From the NCBI GenBank assembly GCA_002633005.1, contig NMRA01000044.1, forward strand, positions 1,022,248 through 1,067,451: a stretch of 45,204 nucleotides of DNA, written 5' to 3'. How positions within the stretch are numbered: the first letter of the stretch is position 1; every line of letters starts with the position of its first letter. Shown here piece by piece: positions 11,501-20,100 of the stretch. The notes beneath the pieces are model-generated. The model saw nothing but the letters and a program-made list of their open reading frames with translations. It searched no databases and was not told where the DNA came from. The translations under genes were made by a program, and so were the position numbers. The stretch is from Phoronis australis (lineage: Eukaryota > Phoronida > Phoronidae).

Positions 11501-13832
11501 AATCACCCCATGCAATTGGCGTTAAGTGTATATTAACCAGGACTGGGTTAAGCAAACCAACAAACAGGTAAATGGACTACAAGCGGTCTAATATAATCTA
11601 CGAAAGGCACCTCAGGACTCTTCGTCTCAGTAATGGGCGTGTCAGAAACACTGTCGGACACTTCCTGAGTGGACTCTGTCTCTTCTACAGGCGCAACCGT
11701 GGAGAATTCGGCTATACGTGCAACATCTTCGTCTGGGGTCTCTGAAGTAGGTTCTACCAAAGGAAGGCTCTGCCTACTGTTAGTGTGCAAAGGCAGCTCT
11801 TCAGCTGTATCCTGCACACCCTCCATGTTCACAGGTGTCACGTCAGACTGTCCACCCTCATCACCCACAGTCATGAGTTCAGACTGTGAGCCCTCATCAC
11901 GCGCAGGTGTCACATCAGGCTGCATGTCTTCATCCTCTACACTCACCAATTCAGACTGCGAGCTCTCGTCGGCAGCAGGCATCTTGCCCTCATCACCCGC
12001 AGCCATCAGTTCGGGCTGTTCTGAATCATGACCCGAAATATCACGAGACGCAGAGTTTTGAATGCCTGATTCTGGTGAATGTGTCTCAGTGGCTGTCAGC
12101 ACAACAGATCTGTGCGCATCACTTGTACCGTTTACAGCAGGTTCTGCCTTTTGCATGCTGGGAAACTGGGGAGATCGGGTGTCAGTGTTTTGAGATGGGG
12201 GAGTTGCAGTGTCAGTGCCCTGGTTTTGGAAAACAAAATTGGGAACTGTCCTGGGAAAAATCTGCTGGCCACCATCCTGAGATGGGAGAGCTGGAGTGTC
12301 AGAGTCCTGGTTTTGGAAAACAAAATTGGGAACTGTCCTGGGAAAAATCTGCTGGCCACCGTCCTGGAATGAATGCAGACGACATTAAATGTTAATAATC
12401 TACCTAGCATGAATGATTGTGTGGTTCAACAATCAAAACAAACATGCACTTATGAGGCTGTACACATTTTTGAGAAACTCTGCTGAAGATACGATGATAA
12501 AAACAAAACATACATGCAACACACATCAACTTTGCTAAACTCAAATTTTAGTTCAAAATCAAAAGGTGAAAAAATAGACATGCTTGAAAAATGGCAGACA
12601 TCTCAAAAACAAGTGTCCACTGTGATTAAAAAGTAAGACATCAACTAAGTCAACACCAAATTTTGAAGCTCAACAGTTGTTCCGTAGACTTCATCCTTGT
12701 TGCATCAACACACATGCTATGGTAATATTATTTTCTAACAAAAACTCAAAACCCCAACAGTTACAAAACTGGACACTGCATTGTTCTCTCTACATGTATT
12801 CAAATACAGTGCTACACCATGTACGAAACTTTTTGCACAATGTTTGGAAATTTTTACCAATGTTAAAGTCCTTATCTCAAAGGGCAATATTTGAACCATG
12901 TTCATATGACATATCATTCACTGGTGCGAGCAGTGTAAAAATGAACATTTACCGATTTGAGCAATTGAGCAAAGGACTGTTCGAAAAAATGTTGACTGCG
13001 GGAGTATATGTTCGAGCTGGAAAGAGTTAAAGACATCAACGGCCTCCTAAGGTGTTCCTATAAGCCCAAAAGTTACATATAGCAACATGAGGTATGAGTT
13101 GCCTAATCCGAGATACATTTTTCAATGAAGGAATAATACTAGGCCCATGCAAGCATACTATTACTTCCTCAGAATCTATTGCATACATGCAAAGATGGAG
13201 CCTTTCAGTTTCTCAGAGCAATACCTCGATTGATCTGTATTGGAAAGTGTAGAGCTCTGCCGACTTGGAAATGTTTACAGATTATATTTAAAAGCCTACA
13301 GAAAATTTAGCCAAATTACACTGAAATTAACAAATAGACATTTCATTAGATTTATGCAAAATGGAAGATTAAGGGTTGCTGGATTCGTCTAGATAAACGG
13401 CGGTTTCTAAATAACGCATATGTTCAACGACTAGCACGATAAAATACAAGTGACCCAATTTCGTAACCCTGAAAATTCGCCATATTGATTTGAACAACGA
13501 CGAAAAAACACGATTAGAAGCGCGCAAAATTTCCATTCAAATGGTTATTTGTAAGTACACATGGTAAACTACAGTATTATCCAACCATTGGTGCTTGTGT
13601 TTAAAGTAGCCACTAAGGGGGGAAAGGCGCGGTTCGTTATAATTTCATTGTTTAAATTTGCCCAAGTCCTTGGTTGACATTCAAAATACAACATAAAATG
13701 GAGACTGATGAACACAAAGAGACGTTTTTTAGACAAAAGAATTCAAGTGTAACGCGGCAACCGATTTTGCTCTACCTTGGTAGTCACGTCCATGGTACCG
13801 TCCCTAGTAAGTTGCGTTTTCTCTTCGGACAT
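5459..13832 (-). CDS. Unrecognised low-complexity protein with tandem duplicated exons and AT-hook-like C terminus
   Basis: Seven exons on the minus strand: 13832-13776, 12363-11611, 9105-8989, 8279-8163, 6947-6749, 6407-6316 and 5515-5459. All have GT-AG sites and agreeing phases (0,0,0,0,1,0), giving 463 aa, or 212 aa if exon 2 is skipped. Exon 1 encodes MSEEKTQLTRDGTMDVTTK. Exons 3 and 4 each encode 39 aa beginning EGVAFLAANN and ending RDNTMVNTAK, so exon 1's end (RDGTMDVTTK) looks like the end of the same unit. Exon 5 starts EGEKLLEEQGK, is rich in E and K, and ends VDTMRKVAEE, another diverged unit. Exon 6 has a run of six prolines. Exon 7 has KRGRKPK, an AT-hook or nuclear-localisation type motif, and ends TSDD-stop. 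I do not recognise the family. Composition suggests a nuclear, disordered, perhaps DNA-binding protein, which is inference only. Confidence 0.72.
6316..6407 (-). CDS. Exon 6 of the tandem-exon gene: basic, proline-run segment
   Basis: 92 nt, entered in phase 1 and left in phase 0 at a GTTAGT donor. It encodes AAELYGEVDLTSGRKTRSGG followed by two arginines, six prolines and AKK. The phase matches exon 5 (G|CT giving Ala). It lies between the acidic/lysine exon and the terminal basic exon and supplies most of the positive charge of the C terminus. Confidence 0.7.
6749..6947 (-). CDS. Exon 5 of the tandem-exon gene: E/K-rich segment with basic patch
   Basis: 199 nt from the acceptor CATCGCAG to a GTAGTT donor. 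It starts EGEKLLEEQGKPDED, continues with an acidic glutamate-rich stretch (IEELTEEADEPDEAPP), then a basic patch (KKPRKQAAKKPSTRR), and ends VDTMRKVAEE. The EG start and the DTM-x3-A end resemble the 39-codon repeat exons upstream, so it is probably an older, expanded copy. The basic patch is a plausible nuclear localisation signal. Confidence 0.72.
8163..8279 (-). CDS. Exon 4: second copy of the duplicated 39-codon exon
   Basis: 117 nt, phase 0 on both sides, acceptor TTTTAG|GAA and donor AAAG|GTGCAC (weak). It encodes EGVAFLAANNFSKNDAPQES, then an acidic stretch and RDNTMVNTAK. Compared with the exon at 8989-9105, both ends are identical in protein (10 and 10 residues) while the middle has diverged. 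The length is exactly equal. Confidence 0.78.
8989..9105 (-). CDS. Exon 3: first copy of the duplicated 39-codon exon
   Basis: 117 nt, phase 0 on both sides, acceptor TTTTTTGCAG|GAA and donor AAG|GTTAGT. It encodes EGVAFLAANNFPVDDGVKET, then an acidic stretch and RDNTMVNTAK. It sits about 0.7 kb upstream (in gene direction) of the near-identical exon at 8163-8279. Because both exons are symmetric 0-0, either could be skipped or duplicated without frame loss. Confidence 0.78.
9106..11610 (-). other. Intron 2 of the tandem-exon gene
   Basis: About 2.5 kb with no exon I can defend. It contains copies of an old dispersed repeat at about 10574-10640 and 11372-11455 (shared GTAAGGAACAA and related blocks). 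A small open stretch at 10978-11040 is discussed among the rejected items. Confidence 0.5.
11611..12363 (-). CDS. Exon 2: 251-codon repeat-filled acidic exon, possible cassette
   Basis: 753 nt, open throughout, phase 0 on both sides. The acceptor is CATTCATTCCAG|GAC and the donor GAG|GTGCCT is weak. The first 58 codons are two tandem 29-aa units, each starting DGGQQIFPRTVPNFVFQNQ and ending PSQ (the second is followed by a partial third). Then come serine/threonine-rich sequence and three acidic units of about 21-24 aa (SEQPELMAAGDEG..., SQSELVSVEDED..., SQSELMTVGDEGG...), ending TETKSPE. No globular domain is visible. Symmetric phases and low complexity suggest an optional, fast-evolving disordered insert. 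Membership of the same gene rests on phase and position. Confidence 0.62.
12190..12363 (-). repeat. Two tandem 87-bp coding repeats
   Basis: 12363-12277 and 12276-12190 are 87-bp units in frame with exon 2. Each encodes 29 aa. The first 57 bp are nearly identical between units and the last 30 bp differ at several codons, which implies a recent duplication or conversion. Confidence 0.8.
13776..13832 (-). CDS. Exon 1 of the tandem-exon gene with the start codon
   Basis: ATG at 13832-13830 opens MSEEKTQLTRDGTMDVTTK and the exon ends AAG|GTAGAGC in phase 0. The C-terminal half, RDGTMDVTTK, mirrors RDNTMVNTAK at the end of exons 3 and 4, which is the main reason to join it to them. The upstream sequence is CpG-containing and carries promoter motifs. 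Confidence 0.7.
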
Positions 13833-13927
13833 TTTGCTCCGTTATTTTGGAAATATCAGAGTTCAAACAAGGCTGCTTTCGTGCAAGATTTTCACGAGGT
13901 GCCGGCCCAAAAATGAAGCGCAAGATG

Positions 13928-13958
13928 TCACGTGATGAGAATCCTAATCAATTATTGG
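13928..13958 (-). promoter_or_regulatory. E-box TCACGTGA and CCAAT box upstream of the tandem-exon gene
   Basis: The perfect palindrome TCACGTGA at 13928-13935 (USF/MiT-family type E-box) lies about 95 bp upstream of the ATG. ATTGG at 13954-13958 reads CCAAT on the minus strand about 122 bp upstream. The order and spacing are typical of a proximal promoter. The function is inferred. Confidence 0.4.
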
Positions 13959-14079
13959 TTTATTAGGCTCCCGCGAGATTACGTTCGTTTTACTTCCGTG
14001 TCGGCGCACAAATTCAAAACAAACATTTTGCTGTTTTGGTTGTTCGGAACCAGTTTAAACTCTTCACTGAGGTTAATTC

Positions 14080-16320
14080 AACTCTTGGGTGATTAAAAAT
14101 TCCAAAAGATATTAGCCCAAAATATGTTTGTTTAATAGCGGTCTAAAAATGTTAATGCATTGACAATATGGCTTTGTTTGAAATACGGTCTGCGATTTTT
14201 CGGCCGCAAATGAAATATTTTCTGTCGACACAACCCGATTAAGTGACAGTTTTCATCGATAATAAAATCTTTTTTTTTTCCTTTTTATTCATTAAATTTT
14301 GCTAATATTTTGTCATTATATCTATGGGCACATAAAAGTCCCTAGTTTGCATGCGCACACCCAGCCTAATTATATAGGGGGGCTCGAATTTTTTGGTACC
14401 CGTGGACTTTTTACTGAAACAAATCAACGGTGACTAAAAAAAACGGGGCCACTAGGTTCAGGCCTAAGAATTGTGCATCCGCGCCGATATTCCTGTGGAC
14501 TTTGTGGACTTTTGTCACAATTACTCGGACTTTTTGTTTCCGATGAGGCGGGTCTTTTTGCCCAATTCGTCAAATTCGGGGGCCTGTTCTTGCCCCCGAG
14601 CCCCCCTTGGGTGCGCCCATGGTTTGCGCGACATTATGACTGTAGTTAATTATTTGCAATTTTATATATGAATATGAAGGAAATTCTTTGAAGTTCATTA
14701 TACTTTTATGAAATCTATGTTATTGGAATGGAATATTTCATTCAGCAATTTTAGTTTATACTTTTAATTCACAATTAAGGCTATGATGTTGGCCCTGAAA
14801 AATGTCGGAACATCATATCTCAGACATGGCTGATCGGATACATGCGAGCAAGACTTTAAAAATGTGTTAGGAGTTGCTTTCAAAATGTTGTACTTTTGTA
14901 TGAGAGTCTATTAAAAATTCTTGGCTAGGGCTTTTATGATTTTCATGAAAAAAATCATTAAAAGTTGCTTAAAACGAAAATGAATGATATTTTAGAAACT
15001 TGCAGCGTTTTTGATATCTCATGAACATTTACGTCATATAAAATTTCCTTATGCTATTGATACAGTTGTTTTGCTATCAATGTAACATTCGTTTTGATTA
15101 ACTTTTTACTACCAAAGACGTGGCTACGTAACCCAAGCAACGACAGATAGGTAAAAGGTCAAAAATAAAATTCTTCAGTAAGGTGCTTGAAGCTTAATTA
15201 TGGGGAAGGGAAATCTGTATCCACGGCAACGATGACTCTCAGCTCTATGTCTTCCTGAGATAAGACGGAATTTGTAATACCAGAAAGGAGGATGTCGTGA
15301 CGGTTGCTCACAAAAAAAACGAGACTCAACTTCGGACGTAACGTGATCCAAAAATATAGGCCTAACGTTCTCGCGTTATCTCCTGCCAAACTTTCAAATC
15401 GGGCGTTTTTAAATGAGTGATTACACCTCATTACATGCTCGGACGGTAATATTTAGTCGGAGAATGGCTTGACGTAATTTTTCATCTGATTGTATTTTTG
15501 TTAAAAGTTGTTTACATCGCTGGAAATGGGAACAGCCCATTATTCTGGCTACGGGCCTGATAACCGTGATTATAATTATATTGAAAAGGTGCCAACCTTG
15601 AGGTCATATCTTGTATTCCGCGTCATGTTATACAGTATAATCTCGGGACCAGAAATAATGCTTTTGTACGTTTAAATTCACAAGCGCTTCATTGCACGTT
15701 TGCATTACACTAACAAGTCAAAGAGCAGTTGAACCTTAAACACTGGCCCACAGAAAAGCTTCGGTGACACTAGCTCAGACAAAAATTTCAGTGGCCGAAA
15801 TGTTGAAGATCAAAATGGCATTAAACCAGTGATACATCGTGTGATAAATCCTTTATTTTCGGTGTACTTCTATGAATTTTTTTACCACGTTCAAACCGCT
15901 GATACGCGAGGGATATTTGTGACATATGACATATATTAGATACTCAGTAATTACTGTGTTTGCAGGTCACATGGTGTTGTTTGCGAGTACTCCCGCATTG
16001 AATCTGTAGAGATTAGTTGAATTGCCGAAATAGCTGCAGTTGTAGGGCGTGGGGTATGTCAGTAAACCTTTAAAAACAAAACGTATTCAGAAATGGAGGT
16101 CCAAAGCGAAATTATGAAAGATGGCTCTGACAAGGTTTAGGAGGAAATGATTAACCACTATAAGTTTTTGGGCCTCGTGATTACTTTCAAGTTGGCATGA
16201 ACTGAAGCGACAACGAGCTTTGCTAGAAGATAATCAAAAACGACTTCTGCTTCAGGTCACTTTCCGTTATGAAATTGGTCTCAAACTTTTGTTCTTTAAT
16301 AACAATGCACATGTAGTAAA
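14080..16320. other. Intergenic region between two minus-strand genes
   Basis: Apart from the inverted-repeat element at 14350-14621, I see no gene, RNA or long conserved frame here. The sequence is AT-rich with scattered stops on all frames. The minus-strand 66-77 codon frames (e.g. 15198-15431) have no recognisable features. Confidence 0.5.
14350..14621 (+). mobile_element. Non-autonomous DNA element with CATGCGCRCACCCAG ends, copy A
   Basis: 272 bp. The left end CATGCGCACACCCAG and right end TTGGGTGCGCCCATG are inverted repeats. It is flanked by a perfect 5-bp duplication GTTTG (14345-14349 and 14622-14626). The interior shares GGGGGCTCGAATT, GTGGACTTTT, TCGGACTTTTTGTTTC and a CTTTTTGCCCA block with copies B and C. 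It has no transposase frame. Confidence 0.8.
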
Positions 16321-16323
16321 AAC

Positions 16324-16329
16324 TTTATT
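16324..16329 (-). promoter_or_regulatory. Candidate polyadenylation signal of the membrane-protein gene
   Basis: Plus-strand TTTATT reads AATAAA on the minus strand, about 665 nt beyond the stop at 16993-16995, and is followed by a GT-containing stretch. An ATTAAA (16817-16822) lies nearer. Either would serve only if the candidate last exon is right. Confidence 0.25.
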
Positions 16330-16992
16330 GATCAATACGCCACCTGCCCACAGTTCATAATACTAAATATATATAAACTTTTTATGCCTGTAAACAGCCA
16401 CTTCAAAAAGATTCAATATTTCGTCACTGATGGTGTTTAGTGTCCTCAGGCTCAAGTTTAGAAAAGACCAGATATTGCTTCAGCTCCTCACATACGTTTC
16501 ACTAGGCAAATCGGATTTCAGCCCTCTGTAAAATTCCCACTTTTTATTTTTGCTACGACAACCAACTCTGAAACTGAACATCTCTCAGCCATAGTTTGAA
16601 TTCTGACAAAAAATACTGTTAATCGCCGACTCCCTGATTTAACTATACATGATCGAAATTTGTTGTATGCAACACATTTTTAGTGCAGGTATTCGATTAT
16701 TTTGACAGTGCAATTGCCTTTCATAAAATATCAAAAACTATTATTCGGGCATTTTCTGTATTTTCAAAAAAGTATTTTAATTATAGGTCTACACATGGAA
16801 TACACATAAATTGTTCTTTAATCAAGTAAGCGTGGCTTCTGTGCTTGGAACAGAGCTGTCAGTTAGTTACTTGTTCAGATCAAGCTCACAAAATTTTATG
16901 CCAGGCGAAATTTGAAATTTTATGAGCTCGGTCTGTGGGAATAGATAACTACTGTTAGTTCATGGAACTCCACAGATCATTTCTAGACTGGG

Positions 16993-17109
16993 TCAGAGTT
17001 GATTGCGCGTCTTTGCTTGTTTAGTTGGGGGCTCAGTTTTGGCGGTTTCACGGCGTCCACTTGAAGCACACAAGGAGGGGTTACCGTCAATGTTCCCTGT
17101 CCGCAGTTG
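16993..17109 (-). CDS. Candidate last exon: short cytoplasmic tail of the membrane protein
   Basis: After a good pyrimidine tract and acceptor (CATCTCTTCAAACAG) the frame runs 38 codons to TGA in the phase required by the transmembrane exon. It encodes QLRTGNIDGNPSLCASSG, then a charged Lys/Arg/Thr-rich end. There is no known signalling motif. A 38-codon open stretch has a fair chance of arising randomly, so other tail exons in the 7.6-kb intron are possible. Confidence 0.35.
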   Translation of the reverse strand, partial: QLRTGNIDGNPSLCASSGRRETAKTEPPTKQAKTRNQL

Positions 17110-20100
17110 CTGTTTGAAGAGATGAATAAAATAGAATGTGTAAAGTTTTAAGAAGCACGATAACACAAGACTTCATACATACCAAGCAACGAAATTTTGG
17201 ATGTTAAAACTAAACCTCCTATCGGAATGTGGCGGTCACTAGGACTTGAACCCAGAACCTCACTTCAAATACATGCATTCTACATTGCACCATGACCCCG
17301 GGGGGTCGTTCCGTAGTTAGTTTGCTTTTTAACCGCTGGGTTGACAGAACCAATAGGCTGAAATCTATGTATCAAGATTTTGGCCGCTGCATCCTTGTCT
17401 GGTCCACGGGAGTTTGAACTTCTAGCGTTGTCTTGAAGTGCGAGCACATTTCTTGTGACACCCTGTATGTTCCGCGAGTGTTGAGACTATGCAAGGACAC
17501 GCAGCTTTGTGATAAAAAAATGTAGCCCTTACAAAAAATTCGGTTTTAACTCGGCCTAGTGGGTCAATTCTTTCTCGCATTAGAACCGGAACCATACAGC
17601 TATTGGTTGAGGTTAGGCGTTTTTGCTCTCTGGAATTTGATGATAGAGTTTGTCGTCTCAGTCACACTGGTCAGGTCGAAACTGAAGTACATTTTCTGAT
17701 TAAGTGTCCGTTTTTTAGATGCCAGAAATTCCGTTTGCCCTCAAGCTGAGATTAATTATCCACGATTTCGTGCAGAAAGCTGTAAAAGTAAATTAATTAC
17801 GATTATGCAAAAAGATGTTTTCAAGAAAACTGCTGTCTTCATCAAAAATATTTTTGACGTACGGGAAATTTTATTTATATATGATAACTCTTATCACTGT
17901 GTTTTCTTTTTGGTCGTCTTGCAATGCGTGTACACTCGTTTTTTTCGTTTTTGTTTTTTTTTATGTATCCGAAGTGACTTTTAAGCCTTGTGGAGGGCTG
18001 GGTGTACCTGCTGTTACGTATTTATCGTTTAAATCCATTTGAACACATGTCACTATAATAAAAGAATTAACTAATTACTTACTTACTTACTTACTTACTT
18101 ACTTTGCACAGCTGAGAAACAATTCCACTGAATTGATATAACTTAACTCCAGCGAGGCAATTTCCTCCAGGAAGGAAATTATTGAAATACTTTCAACTCA
18201 TCTTGAAACCCTTCTCCCGTGTTGGAAAACAATCAACCACGCTGGAAACGACCGCAGCTACATGTACTCATGTAGGTCGAATTTTTTTCATGGGGGTCAA
18301 AAACCGAAATTATTGAAGCTGCACTTGTTATCAAATTGCATGCTTCTAACCCTGTAAGTTAATCAGATCACAGAGGCTACCTTGCCGAAATAGCTGAATT
18401 AATTAAATAAAGACTGAAAATATTTCAATAAGAAATGACGATGCTGCAGGTCTGAATGCTGTTGTGAAGTCATTGGGCACAATCAGGGAAACATTGATCG
18501 CTTTGTTTAGCTGGATGCTCTCAATTTTGTCAGCCATAGCCTGTGTCAGTTTTTAGTTGTGACTTTGGCCTTGCGTGCGAGACGTTAGGGAAAACGTCAT
18601 AGTTTTCTCTGTTGTATACGATTTCCCTCAGGAAAGTTATGAGGTCTGTATCCCCGGATGTAGAAATTATTAAAGCATTGGAAATCGTGCAAAGCAACCT
18701 TGTGCGACACAGAACATACATAACACTCTTGCCATCAATCTAGAGAACCCGTGCTCTAGCATCAAGAATGAAACCATGTACAGAAAGACTGACACCACCT
18801 AAAAAGACAGACCCTCGAGGGCATTTTTCCACCTTGCTTTTCCAAATTAAACAAGTGTTCAAGTCAAATTTCGATGGCTGCAAACCCGGTTGTGGTTGAA
18901 AGGGGCAATGCCCGGGATTTTTAAAGGTCTATTTGCACGTTCCTAATTTATAGCAGGAACTAAACGACAGTGCTATTGGAACATAATCAACGCTAAACAA
19001 AGTGCAGTTGTATTCAATGACAACTCGTAAATACGAAACAAAACATTCTGCAAATATGTTACCTTTGCACTAATGACGTAACTCGCGGGCTCAGATAGCC
19101 ACGCATTTTGCAGTGTTATTTCCCAGCACCACGTCACGATAGTTCAAGTACTGGACTCCGTTCAGTGATTTACAGCAGATCATTTTAGCCACAAATCTCG
19201 TTCTTAAAAAGATTTGGTAATTTTCAACATAATTCATATTAGCATCGTCAATATATGTTGTGTTTCTAACTAATTTGGCCAAAACAATCACAGAGATAAG
19301 GAATTAGCCTGCAAGCTCCACTTTAAAGATGAACGACATCGTACTTTTCAGACTTCCAGCGGCACCCTTTATCCATTGCCATAGATCGGGGCCCTTGTGC
19401 TTATGAGAAACAAGCCAATAAAATTTTCTTGGTGTGACAAATGACAAACTCGCTTAAATAAAATAAATGAATAAGGATAATATGTAAAGCCCGATAACAT
19501 ATACAACACGTATACTTTGTACTGAAAACTTATTGTGAAGTGTAAATTAACTTAAAGGTGCACCTTCTCTTTTCCAATGAGATTTTCTAATATCAATTAG
19601 TGTAGAAGAATACGAATAAATTAACTATCCCATACGGTATTATGCAGACAATCCCATAATAAACAAATTTTGGTGACGAAAATTAAGCGACGACACTGCA
19701 GAAGCGAGAACCTGAAACGAATCATTCGATTACCGATTGAGGTTATGGTTAATGTTAGACTAAATTATGTTGTGGTGTTTGTTATAACATGGGCGGCGCA
19801 GCACTGAAAAAAGTGGGGACAGAGGCGGATCTACGGGGGTCAGAGGGTTCAACCCCCCCCGGGACAGGATCAAAAATAAAAATTTTAAAAATGTCGCCAG
19901 GAAAACGATATCAGCAACTAAAAACCAAAAAAATCTTACACGGGAGAAGGGAAACCCCCTCCCGACCTTCCCTCCACTAGGCGAAACGCGCCTCGGATTG
20001 GCGCGAATCCTAACCCCCCCCCCTCCCTTACTGAATACCTAGATCTACCGTGGTCGGTACAACACTGAACTAATGGGGGGAATTCAAAATTTGAAATAAA

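Noticed and set aside
17231-17299. Possible genuine tRNA gene on the minus strand
   Set aside because: B box and T arm are good, but the anticodon arm does not fold and the acceptor stem has a mismatch; a SINE head is more likely.
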